Source of the DNA: Rhodothermia bacterium
GTDB taxonomy: Bacteria > Bacteroidota > Rhodothermia > Rhodothermales > JABDKH01
Reading direction: 5' to 3'
DNA length: 8,057 nucleotides
NCBI GenBank assembly: GCA_030431165.1
Contig: JAUIJQ010000121.1
Span: forward strand, 1 to 8,057
The notes under the pieces are model-generated. The model saw only the letters and a list, made by a program, of their open reading frames with translations, did no database searches and was not told the DNA's origin. Made by a program: the position numbers and the translations under genes. Of the stretch, positions 1-7,150 are shown one piece after another. Numbering within the stretch: the first letter of the stretch is position 1; the number at the start of each line of letters is the position of its first letter.

Positions 1-1327
1 GCAATCCGGCACCTCCTAACCCGGAAGCGCGGAAATCCTCGACGACCTGCCGCGCGAGGGAAGCCAGATCACAAGCTTCTCTGCGCGTTTGCGGGCTCAG
101 CTTTGCGTACCGACTCGCCAGCTCCTCGAGGTAGGCGATACTGGACTCAAGCGTGCGGCGCCGCTCGACAAACACGTCGCCAACAGCAGACGGCTCTTCT
201 TCGGAGATCTCCGAAAGGTGCCGAACGACATTCTTGATCGGTGTTAATCCGTTTCTGACATCATGATTTACCTGCCTCGCCATGTCACCCAGCGTCGCGC
301 GGCGCTCCGCGGCACGCAGTGATCCGGCAGACTCCCGCAAGCGCTTGACCATATCAGCGAGCCGGCGAGAAAGCTGCCCAATTTCGTCGTTCCTGCGCGA
401 CAGGAAGAGATCACCGGATCGGTTCATGTCGATGCGGGCCGCGCGGTCAGCAAGTTCGGTCAGCGGACGACTCATGCGATCAGCAACATAGAGCGCCGCT
501 ACCAGCGCGCCGATTGCGGCCGCAGCCAGCAAGACCAGGAACCACCTGTTCAGGTCCGCCAACAGTTCGTCAAGCGGCGATGTGTCGTGTGTAACCTCAA
601 GCCACACACCACCCACCGAGACGTCGGGACCCGCAACATCAACAAACGGAACTGCCGAGCGAAAAGAAACGCCACCCACATCCACGGCCGACAACGACGA
701 GAGCCCGTCAGCACGCGCGTCCAGTGGGAGTCCGGAGACGCGCACGGTCAGCTCGGGGTCTGTTGAAAGACCACGCAGATACGTTGAGTCCATGCGGATG
801 CCGCCGACCAACATCATCATCCGGTCACCTATGGCGAACCGCGTCGCACGAACCAGTGCGATCAGTTGCCCATCCGGCGTCCTGACACGCAGTAGGGATG
901 CGGCACCATCGGACGGCAGTGCCGCCGGCAGGCCTTCGAGGTCACGACCAAAGTCGTTGCGAAAGTGCCCCGAACTCAGAAGGTTTCCGTCGTCCCCAAC
1001 GAGCATCAACACCTCAAGTGGCGTGCGTCGCATTACCCGCGGTGCGTAGTCCACAAGATACCCGGCGACCGTGTCGCCAAGCACGACGGCAACCCGAAGC
1101 TCGTTGTCGGCCTGCGCGTCGCGACTCACCGCGTCGAGTACCTCGTCGATCCGTTCGGACTCCAGGGCAAGCGCATCGGTTACCGACGCCGAAACGGCAC
1201 GAGCGCGCTCGTCAAATTGCGCCGTCAACCAGCGCGTTGTTTCGTGGCGCACAAGAAGACCGGTCGCGATGACCGGCGTCAGTGCAACACAAAGAAATGC
1301 CAGCCCCAGTTTTGTGCGGTAGTTCAC
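1..1327 (-). CDS. Membrane sensor histidine kinase, HAMP-HisKA type (C-terminus beyond window)
   Basis: This is a sensor kinase expected to sit in the inner membrane and autophosphorylate on histidine in response to a periplasmic cue. Translated from GTG 1327, 442 residues are visible with no stop before the edge. In order they are: a membrane segment at about 7-26; a periplasmic region at about 27-260 with a Cache/PAS-like stretch (LMLVGDDGNLLSSG); a second membrane segment at about 262-282; a HAMP-like linker at about 281-335; and a HisKA dimerisation helix whose H-box reads QVNHDVRNGLTPIKN, with the phospho-acceptor His at residue 355. The ATP-binding domain lies off the window. The GTG start overlaps the lipoprotein stop (GTGA), and GGAAGGG lies 7 nt upstream, which supports this start. 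The H-box differs from the common HE(I/L)(K/R)NPL form, with Asp for Glu and Gly for Pro. A response regulator may follow outside the window. The sensor class is clear; the ligand is unknown. Confidence 0.92.
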   Translation of the reverse strand, partial: MNYRTKLGLAFLCVALTPVIATGLLVRHETTRWLTAQFDERARAVSASVTDALALESERIDEVLDAVSRDAQADNELRVAVVLGDTVAGYLVDYAPRVMRRTPLEVLMLVGDDGNLLSSGHFRNDFGRDLEGLPAALPSDGAASLLRVRTPDGQLIALVRATRFAIGDRMMMLVGGIRMDSTYLRGLSTDPELTVRVSGLPLDARADGLSSLSAVDVGGVSFRSAVPFVDVAGPDVSVGGVWLEVTHDTSPLDELLADLNRWFLVLLAAAAIGALVAALYVADRMSRPLTELADRAARIDMNRSGDLFLSRRNDEIGQLSRRLADMVKRLRESAGSLRAAERRATLGDMARQVNHDVRNGLTPIKNVVRHLSEISEEEPSAVGDVFVERRRTLESSIAYLEELASRYAKLSPQTRREACDLASLARQVVEDFRASGLGGAGL

Positions 1328-2577
1328 TGCATCACCCTTCCGGCCCGGCGTATGACCGGCAGTCCGTGAACATCTTCGTAAAGCATGACGTCTCGCCGCG
1401 CGATGCCATACTCATGAACCCACGCAACAGGGAGGATCGCGCGCCCGACAAGCTGTTTTACCACGCTGCCTGAGAGAGGGACACACGTACGACCGGAGCC
1501 GACAACAGGTGCTTTTACCCTGAGGCGAAGAACCGCATAATCCTGCCCGGCTTTTGCGGTCTCATCAACCATGTTTAGCTGCCCTGTGCCAGCCATGGCG
1601 AGCTGGTCGTAGCGGTCAGGGGCCAGCCTGCCTTGAGAAGCCAGCGCAACGACGCGCGAGGCCAGATCGCGGGCGGATGCATCTGACTCATCGTACAGGA
1701 CGCGAGCGCGAACCGCCGCACCACCGGCACCGGCACCATCACCGTCACCAACTGCACCGGTGCCCCCGCTCGTGTTGCTATCCGCCGGCGAACACGCCTC
1801 ACCATTTCGCGGGTCGAACACGCGGGTATCAGCCGCTATCCCTTGAGCAAGCGTCGTCGCGAGCCCATCCGAAAGCGACAATCCTGTCGGAGCGACGACC
1901 ACATACAACCGCGTCAGTGGTAGTTCAACAACACCGTGGCGGCCGGCGCGCTCCGCGTAGTTACGCACGGCATCCCGCGGCGTAACAAGGACGTCAATGT
2001 CATCATCGACCAAGTCGCGCTCATCATCGACCGTCGTGCGCATCACCACATCGGGCGACGGTTGCACAAGCGCACCGTAAACACCGAGCAGACCGTCATC
2101 CGCCAGATTCCTGGAAAACAACGTCAACGCAGGCGATTCCCACCGAATCGAGTCTACACCGGATAGTCCCGCTTCGTCCGCCAGCATGTGTTGCACGCGA
2201 TCACCCCGAAACGCCACGCTATGTCCCGCTCCGGTTCGCCACGCGTCAGCGAGCCCGCTGAACGGATTTCCGGTGCAGTCAATTCCAAACAGCCCTGCCC
2301 CACGGAGTCGCGCTGCAAGTTCATCGGTGTCTGCGTAGATCGATAACGGCTCGGTACCATCCGGCGCAATCCCGGGTTGCGCAACCACCGCATCTGGGGC
2401 GGCGACATCGGGGGCACCGCCCTGATTGAGACGCAACAGGCATTCCTCAGCGGGATCATCAAGAGACTGCCAGCGGCCATCGGGTGTTCGAAGCGTGCGA
2501 CATCCGCCTGCAACGACCAACAATCCAACAAGAAGGATGCCGGATAAGCCGGATACGCCGGATATCTGCCCACGCAT
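1324..2577 (-). CDS. Exported lipoprotein, possibly a divergent solute-binding-like protein
   Basis: The product is 417 residues from ATG 2577. The signal sequence has a hydrophobic core at about 14-24 and a lipobox VAGGC with the lipidated Cys at 26, so it should be a membrane-anchored lipoprotein. The +2 residue is Arg, not the inner-membrane-retention Asp of enterobacteria. I recognise no family with certainty. Several stretches faintly recall family 5 extracellular solute-binding proteins: LADAW followed by an F-containing strand near 110-125, DDDIDVLVTPRDAVRNYAE near 191-209, and ARDLASRVVALASQGRL near 302-318. This is a weak reading by eye. A Gly/Ala/Asp-rich linker at about 265-290 separates two parts. 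A GTG one codon earlier (2580) is an alternative start; ATG 2577 has better spacing from the AGGA. The gene overlaps the lyase stop by 1 nt and the kinase start by 3-4 nt. A sensory partner or ligand-binding role next to the kinase is inference only. Confidence 0.82.
   Translation of the reverse strand: MRGQISGVSGLSGILLVGLLVVAGGCRTLRTPDGRWQSLDDPAEECLLRLNQGGAPDVAAPDAVVAQPGIAPDGTEPLSIYADTDELAARLRGAGLFGIDCTGNPFSGLADAWRTGAGHSVAFRGDRVQHMLADEAGLSGVDSIRWESPALTLFSRNLADDGLLGVYGALVQPSPDVVMRTTVDDERDLVDDDIDVLVTPRDAVRNYAERAGRHGVVELPLTRLYVVVAPTGLSLSDGLATTLAQGIAADTRVFDPRNGEACSPADSNTSGGTGAVGDGDGAGAGGAAVRARVLYDESDASARDLASRVVALASQGRLAPDRYDQLAMAGTGQLNMVDETAKAGQDYAVLRLRVKAPVVGSGRTCVPLSGSVVKQLVGRAILPVAWVHEYGIARRDVMLYEDVHGLPVIRRAGRVMQ
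1335..1341 (-). promoter_or_regulatory. Ribosome binding site of the histidine kinase
   Basis: On the minus strand GGAAGGG ends 7 nt before the GTG at 1327, inside the last codons of the lipoprotein gene. It supports a GTG start overlapping the upstream stop codon, and so translational coupling. Confidence 0.6.
2539..2565 (-). repeat. Three tandem 9-bp units inside the lipoprotein signal-peptide region
   Basis: On the plus strand GCCGGATAA, GCCGGATAC and GCCGGATAT follow one another directly, identical except for the last base. Read on the minus strand they encode three (I/V/L)-S-G tripeptides just before the hydrophobic core of the lipoprotein signal sequence. The unit is a multiple of three, so copy-number change would preserve the frame. 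Confidence 0.8.
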
Positions 2578-5078
2578 CACCGATCCTCTCTTGTCAGGTC
2601 AATCCATTCGCCGGGGGAGCCGGGAACCGACTGTCCAGCGCGTGTCGCCGCCTCCCCGCCAATCAGGAAGTGTCGCAGCCCGGGCATCGCGTCAAGGATT
2701 GTGTCGCCGTAAAGCGACCAGCCGTTTGCACGATTGGGCAGGCGTCGCAAGACACCCTCAAAGGGTGCATCAAATACCAGGTCGACTCCGTGCGCGGCCA
2801 GCGCCTGCCCGGTCCACGACGCGTTCAGCATGACGATTTCTTCGGGCCGGTCACCAGCCTTCCGCGTCCAGACCGCGCTGTCTTTGGGCAGCGCGCTCCA
2901 CCGGTCAGTCCACTCCGCACCGCGCCACTCGAGGATATCCGTTCGGCCGTCGTCGAACGACAGTTCCAAAACAAACGTCCCCGGCGCCTCGTCGTCCAGT
3001 ATCAGCCTCGCCACCGGCGGCGCCAGCTCGCCATCGCGGGACGGCGTGAGCACCGTCACCGCGTAGTGCGGCAGCTTAGTCGAGCCGGAGTAGACAAGCG
3101 CGGGCGCCGGATGCGACTGCGTCGGCGGGTACGGCGACTCGTTCCCAAAAGTGCCAACCCAACCACGACCGCCGCGCGTCCAGTCGACGAATGTCGGATA
3201 CTGATAAAGGAACGTTGACGGATTTGGTTCGAGATCACCCGTAACGACTTGGGCCGCCAGCGCGGAAGACTCCAGCCGCTGCACATCCAGGCGCGCACCG
3301 TTCTTCGCTGTGGCGAGGTATCCCCCCGCCGACTGCTCCACCGCGACATCAATCATAAACTGAAGGTTGCTCTCAACAACATGCTCACCGTCACCATGCA
3401 GCGCATCAACAACAATCCAGTATTCGCCCTTGCGAAAAAACACACTGCGCCGCCAGATTACGTCAACAAGTGAGTTTCGGAACTCATACACGCCTTCGAG
3501 GAAATCGTACGTCGGATTTGTCACCCAGCGATTGTCGAGCACATCAAAACCGTAGTGCCGGTCCCAACCCGTATTCACATCAACGCCGTCAACCGTCACA
3601 ACATTGTGGTGGTAGCCGGGACGTAGGTCGATACGCGGGCCGGGGCTTATCGACTGGTAGAGCGACGTCCCGGGATCGACGATGAACTCAGCACCATCGC
3701 CCGAAACCGTAATGCTCAGCTTGTCACCGTGGTGGTGGTTGGTGCCGTAGGGTCCGGCATCCATCGACAGGTAGTTGGCCGATTCGCTCCAGCCGTCACG
3801 CATCGCGTAGTACCCGCTGAGGAAGTACGGATCCGACTCGGGCGGAAACGACCTCGTTGCGACCTTTGCATCGACCCGTTCGGGATCGTCGGCAAGCAGG
3901 GCCAGGTCGGGCCTCCCAAACAGCGCTGCTGACTTGCGAAGCAATCGATCGCGGATGTCATACGCGCCGTGGTCTCCGTAGCGTGGGAGGCTGCGGTTTG
4001 GCTTCATGACACCAACGTGCGCATCAACCAGGCGCTCAAGTTTTTCGCCGGCCTGCTCCCGGAGGGCGTCGTGTTGCAGCCGATCAAAGATGTCGAGGCA
4101 CAGGAGCAGGGTGCCTTCCGAGTATCCAATGGTCAACTCGACGAGAAACTCGCCCGGATAAAACGCCGTGTCGAGGAAGGCGAGATAAAAGGCCGCCGCC
4201 TCCTGGTACCAGTCCGCTGCCGAGGCAAACTCGGGGAATGCTGTGGAGACGTACAGGATGGCTGTGAGATTTCCCAGCGTGCCGTTGTGCAATCCGAGGA
4301 CTTTGCGCGGCACAACCCATTCTGTTTCCTGCTGAATGTGGAGTAAGATGCGCAGATACTCTTCGTCGGAGAGCGACGGCGAATCGTTCAGGTAGTACAG
4401 GACGTCAACCCAACGCTTGACCCGCCACTGTAGCAGGACCCAGTTCCACGGATTGATTCTTAGATCAACCTGGACGTGGTACATGTCGGCCTTTTCAATC
4501 GGCACGTGCTCCACAAAGTCCAACATATCACGCACCATCGCCCCGGCATAACGCTCATCCCCGGTGTGGTAGTACGTTTGCGCGAGGTAGTCAAAGTGCG
4601 GAAATCGCGAGAGCGTATTCAGGAGCTTGTCGGCGCTGTACCAGGGCAGCGTGTCCCCGTACTGTTCTTCACCCTGACGATCGGTAATGAGGTGATCGAC
4701 CGCCTTGTCCGCGCGCTCGTCGACATAGTCCGCCTGCCGTTCACCCGGCCAGTTGATTACCCAGAGGCGTTCGGGCGGCTGTTTGCCGCGGAAGTAGCGC
4801 GCCAGGACCCGGATGCTGTCAGCGCGGGCTGCACTCTCCGGCAATTCCGCGAGAAGCCGCGATGCGGGTGAATCAGCCTCGAGGCGGCCAGCAAGCTCAG
4901 AGAGCCATGGTGTCTCCTGGGCACGTGCAGTCGGCACGGCAGCAAGCACCACCGTCGCAAACAGCAGAAACACTGTCGCAAACGGTAGCGCGGCTAGAAC
5001 CGCACGGGGTGGACGGGCGCCACGGCGGCAAGGCAGCGCGTGGACGGAAGCGGACAGGCGGGCGAGGGCGCGATACAT
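2577..5078 (-). CDS. Secreted heparinase II/III-like polysaccharide lyase
   Basis: This is an 833-residue enzyme expected to cleave a uronic-acid-containing polysaccharide by beta-elimination in the periplasm or outside the cell. It has a long basic N-region, a hydrophobic core at about 27-48 and an ARA|Q cleavage site after residue 53. An alpha-helical toroid-like half rich in Trp and Tyr follows (about 55-400, with NPWNW at 209-213). The beta-rich heparinase II/III half carries the signature NHHHGD at 447-452, DPG at 468-470 and Tyr 474. The likely catalytic set is His264 (HNGTLGN), Tyr319 (YSEGT) and one of His448-450. His264 and Tyr319 are 55 residues apart, as I recall for His202 and Tyr257 of Pedobacter heparinase II; PL15 alginate lyases keep a similar pair. 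The substrate (alginate, heparinoid or another uronan) cannot be read from the sequence. The frame is open to 5516, but that part is antisense to the symporter. ATG 5078 gives a sensible signal peptide, though it lacks a clear Shine-Dalgarno. First gene of the operon. Confidence 0.9.
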   Translation of the reverse strand: MYRALARLSASVHALPCRRGARPPRAVLAALPFATVFLLFATVVLAAVPTARAQETPWLSELAGRLEADSPASRLLAELPESAARADSIRVLARYFRGKQPPERLWVINWPGERQADYVDERADKAVDHLITDRQGEEQYGDTLPWYSADKLLNTLSRFPHFDYLAQTYYHTGDERYAGAMVRDMLDFVEHVPIEKADMYHVQVDLRINPWNWVLLQWRVKRWVDVLYYLNDSPSLSDEEYLRILLHIQQETEWVVPRKVLGLHNGTLGNLTAILYVSTAFPEFASAADWYQEAAAFYLAFLDTAFYPGEFLVELTIGYSEGTLLLCLDIFDRLQHDALREQAGEKLERLVDAHVGVMKPNRSLPRYGDHGAYDIRDRLLRKSAALFGRPDLALLADDPERVDAKVATRSFPPESDPYFLSGYYAMRDGWSESANYLSMDAGPYGTNHHHGDKLSITVSGDGAEFIVDPGTSLYQSISPGPRIDLRPGYHHNVVTVDGVDVNTGWDRHYGFDVLDNRWVTNPTYDFLEGVYEFRNSLVDVIWRRSVFFRKGEYWIVVDALHGDGEHVVESNLQFMIDVAVEQSAGGYLATAKNGARLDVQRLESSALAAQVVTGDLEPNPSTFLYQYPTFVDWTRGGRGWVGTFGNESPYPPTQSHPAPALVYSGSTKLPHYAVTVLTPSRDGELAPPVARLILDDEAPGTFVLELSFDDGRTDILEWRGAEWTDRWSALPKDSAVWTRKAGDRPEEIVMLNASWTGQALAAHGVDLVFDAPFEGVLRRLPNRANGWSLYGDTILDAMPGLRHFLIGGEAATRAGQSVPGSPGEWIDLTREDR
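2584..2590 (-). promoter_or_regulatory. Ribosome binding site of the lipoprotein gene
   Basis: GAGAGGA on the minus strand, within the final codons of the lyase gene, ends 6 nt before ATG 2577 and 3 nt before GTG 2580. The spacing favours ATG 2577 as the start. The lyase stop TGA (2579-2577) shares one base with that ATG. Confidence 0.65.
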
Positions 5079-5091
5079 ATGACGCAGGAAT

Positions 5092-5119
5092 GTGATACGC
5101 GTCCCAAAGGTACGGGCAA
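5092..5119 (-). promoter_or_regulatory. Possible promoter of the lyase operon
   Basis: Reading leftwards, TTGCCC (5119-5114) and TATCAC (5097-5092) are separated by 16 bp and match 4 of 6 bases of each sigma-70-type consensus box. Transcription would begin only a few bases before ATG 5078, consistent with the lack of a Shine-Dalgarno sequence. The match is weak and could be chance. Confidence 0.25.
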
Positions 5120-5130
5120 TTGGGTTCGCG

Positions 5131-5152
5131 GTTCGAATGCATAAATTCGAAC
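5131..5152. promoter_or_regulatory. Operator-like inverted repeat between divergent genes
   Basis: GTTCGAA and TTCGAAC are perfect 7-bp inverted arms separated by the AT-rich 8-mer TGCATAAA. The site lies inside the 175-bp region between the divergent lyase and symporter starts, 53 bp from the first and 101 bp from the second. Its size fits a dimeric repressor or activator site serving one or both directions. The regulator is not in the window. Confidence 0.45.
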
Positions 5153-5240
5153 AAACCGGTTCTCGGCTTGCACGAGATCCCGTCAACCGGGCATTCTTAC
5201 GAGGGCTGCCGGAATCTGCCCGGCTCACCCGCCAATCTTC

Positions 5241-5246
5241 GATAAT
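5241..5246 (+). promoter_or_regulatory. Candidate -10 element giving a leaderless symporter mRNA
   Basis: GATAAT matches 5 of 6 bases of the TATAAT consensus and ends 7 nt before ATG 5254. A transcript initiated at normal distance would start at or next to the ATG. No Shine-Dalgarno is visible there, which agrees with leaderless translation. No convincing -35 box is present at the usual spacing. Confidence 0.4.
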
Positions 5247-5253
5247 CTGCAGC

Positions 5254-6837
5254 ATGCGCAACGAGCAAGATCCTCTCCGGCGCGTGGACGAGTCATCCGA
5301 CGCTGTTCGGTTTGACCGGTCGCAGCGTGTCGGATTTGTCGTCGGCGTGCTGGCCTTTATCGTCTTGCTGCTGGCCCCCGCCCCTGCCGGACTCGAGCTG
5401 GCGGGTTGGCGCACGGTTGCCGTCGCGGCGCTGATGGCCACGTGGTGGATGACCGACGCCGTGCCGATTCCGGCCACCGCGCTACTCCCGCTGGTGTTGT
5501 TTCCGATGCTCAACATCGCGCCGATTACCGAGGCCGCCGCCCCTTTTGCAAACCCGCTGATCTATCTGTACGCCGGTGGATTCACGATAGCGATCGGCAT
5601 GCAGCGCTGGGGATTGCACCGCCGCATCGCGCTCGGCATCGTGTCACGCATTGGCACCCAGCCACGGCACATCATCCTCGGGTTCATGCTGGCGTCGGCG
5701 TTTATGAGCATGTGGGTCAGCAACACGGCGACGACAATGATGATGCTGCCCATTGCCATGTCGGTTGTGACGCTTGCGCGGATGAATGCAAGGACGAGTC
5801 GTAGGTCGGACACCGGCGGCAAACCGGCAACGCTCGACGAACCGGCAGCGGCCGGCAGCGCACAGGGAGCGATCGTTTTCTCAACGGTATTGATGCTGGG
5901 CATCGCGTACGGCGCCACGGTTGGCGGACTCGGGACGCTCATCGGCACGCCGCCGAATGCATTGCTCGCCGGCTTCCTGCGTGAGAACTACAACTTCGAC
6001 ATCGGGTTTTTCCAGTGGATGCTCGTCGGTATCCCCCTGGTTGCCGTTGGTCTGCCGGTCACGTACTTCATCCTTACGCGGCTTGTCTTCCCGATCCGAC
6101 TGAAGACGTTGCCGGGTGGGCGCGAGTTGATTGATAGCGAGATCGCAGAACTCGGGAGAATGACGTACCCGGAGAAGCTGGTGGCCGTCGTGTTTGTGGC
6201 GGTAGTTGTACTGTGGATCACACGCCCGCTGCTTACACCGTACGTCCCGGGGTTATCCGACACAAGCATCGCGATCCTTGGGGCGCTGCTTCTGTTTGTC
6301 TTGCCCGTTGATCTCAAGCGCGGACGTTTTGTCCTGACGTGGCGCGAGGCGGAGGAGTTGCCGTGGGGTGTGCTGATACTGTTTGGCGGCGGGTTGTCGC
6401 TGGCGTCCGCGATAAACGGTACGGGGCTGGCGGCCTGGATCGGCAGCGGCTTGTCGGCTATTGGCGGATGGCCGGTCATCGGCATCATCATTGTCGTCAC
6501 GTTAGTCGTGATCCTGCTGACCGAGCTGACGAGCAATCTTGCCACGGCGGCCGTGTTTACGCCGATCCTGGCGTCGGTGGCAATCGGCATCGGCGAAAAC
6601 CCGTTGTTGCTCGTGGTGCCTGCTGCGCTCGCAGCGAGCGGCGCGTTTATGTTGCCGGTTGCGACGCCACCGAACGCAATCGTTTATGGCAGCGGCGTTG
6701 TTGATCAGCGCGACATGTTGCGCGCGGGCCTGCCGCTCAACCTGGCATTTGCGATCCTGTTCACTGCTGTGGCTTACACGCTTGTGATGTGGACGTTCGG
6801 GGTGGAGCCGGGCACAATTCCGGTGTGGGTAGGCTGA
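5254..6837 (+). CDS. DASS (SLC13) family anion symporter
   Basis: A 527-residue inner-membrane transporter, normal length for the divalent anion:Na+ symporter family. Members import dicarboxylates, citrate or sulfate, usually with sodium. It has about eleven hydrophobic segments and the two-fold internal repeat of the family: SNT at 156-158 with GTPPNA at 231-236 in the first half, and TSN at 426-428 with ATPPNA at 470-475 in the second. These correspond to the substrate and cation-binding hairpin tips. LPWGVLILFGGGLSLA at 369-384 is also typical. A polar loop at about 178-204, rich in Arg, Ala and Gly, separates two first-half segments. ATG 5254 was chosen over the upstream in-frame ATG 5092 because it gives a short polar N-terminus before the first membrane helix and leaves room for the divergent promoters. 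The substrate cannot be told from motifs. The gene diverges from the lyase operon and its stop is followed at once by the hairpin array. Confidence 0.94.
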   Translation: MRNEQDPLRRVDESSDAVRFDRSQRVGFVVGVLAFIVLLLAPAPAGLELAGWRTVAVAALMATWWMTDAVPIPATALLPLVLFPMLNIAPITEAAAPFANPLIYLYAGGFTIAIGMQRWGLHRRIALGIVSRIGTQPRHIILGFMLASAFMSMWVSNTATTMMMLPIAMSVVTLARMNARTSRRSDTGGKPATLDEPAAAGSAQGAIVFSTVLMLGIAYGATVGGLGTLIGTPPNALLAGFLRENYNFDIGFFQWMLVGIPLVAVGLPVTYFILTRLVFPIRLKTLPGGRELIDSEIAELGRMTYPEKLVAVVFVAVVVLWITRPLLTPYVPGLSDTSIAILGALLLFVLPVDLKRGRFVLTWREAEELPWGVLILFGGGLSLASAINGTGLAAWIGSGLSAIGGWPVIGIIIVVTLVVILLTELTSNLATAAVFTPILASVAIGIGENPLLLVVPAALAASGAFMLPVATPPNAIVYGSGVVDQRDMLRAGLPLNLAFAILFTAVAYTLVMWTFGVEPGTIPVWVG

Positions 6838-6844
6838 GCGTTGG

Positions 6845-7043
6845 ATCGTTACCGGCGACTGCGTCGCCTCAAGCGACAGATCGTTACGGCGACTGCGTCG
6901 CCTCAATCGTTAGGAATCGTTACGGCGACTTCGTCGCCTTAATCGACAATCGTTATGGCGGCCTGCGGCCGCCTAATCGACAGATCGTTGCGGCGGCTGA
7001 CGCCGCCTCAAGCGTTGGAGTCGTTGCGGCGACTGACGCGGCC
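6845..7043 (+). repeat. Left block: six units in ATCGTTA-then-hairpin order
   Basis: The motif ATCGTTA (or ATCGTTG/GTCGTTG) stands immediately 5' of each stem: 6845, 6880, 6916, 6949, 6984 and 7020. An extra ATCGTTA at 6906 makes a local direct repeat, ATCGTTAGGAATCGTTA (6906-6922). After each stem comes TCAA, TTAA or TAA and then TCGACAG-, GCGACAG- or GCGTTGGA-like spacer. Confidence 0.85.
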
Positions 7044-7106
7044 TCAAACTTTGGCGATTATGCCACCGTCGGCGACCTGACAACGATTAGCGGGCGCAGC
7101 CCGCGA

Positions 7107-7150
7107 AACGATTCTAACGATTCTAACGATTCCTAACGATTCCTAACGAT
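7107..7150 (-). repeat. Tandem 9-10 bp linker repeats (AACGATTCT / AACGATTCCT)
   Basis: Two copies of AACGATTCT (7107-7124) are followed by two of AACGATTCCT (7125-7144) and a partial AACGAT. The array linker has been amplified without its hairpin, which accounts for the 63-bp gap between the stems starting at 7090 and 7153. Confidence 0.85.

Noticed and set aside
282..1473. Several plus-strand open frames of 60-155 codons opposite the kinase and lipoprotein genes
   Set aside because: They are Arg/Ser/Pro-rich antisense shadows of well-supported minus-strand genes and lack recognisable domains or ribosome binding sites.
5092..5253. An upstream ATG start for the symporter at 5092
   Set aside because: It would add 54 polar residues absent from typical DASS proteins and would cover the divergent promoter region and its palindrome.
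5079..5516. An N-terminal extension of the lyase (frame open from 5516)
   Set aside because: The extension lies antisense to the symporter N-terminus, encodes Ser/Thr/Arg-rich low-complexity sequence, and would bury the signal peptide that starts at 5078.
6924..6944. An intrinsic terminator at the GGCGAC-TTC-GTCGCC hairpin
   Set aside because: The stem is followed by TTAATCG rather than a T-run, so a classical Rho-independent terminator is not supported.
6789..7136. A 115-codon plus-strand frame running through the repeat array, with RYGD-type and NDS repeats
   Set aside because: It begins inside the symporter gene in another frame, and its product is a direct translation of the hairpin repeats, ending in NDSNDSNDS from the tandem linker. 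There is no ribosome binding site and no sign of selection as protein.
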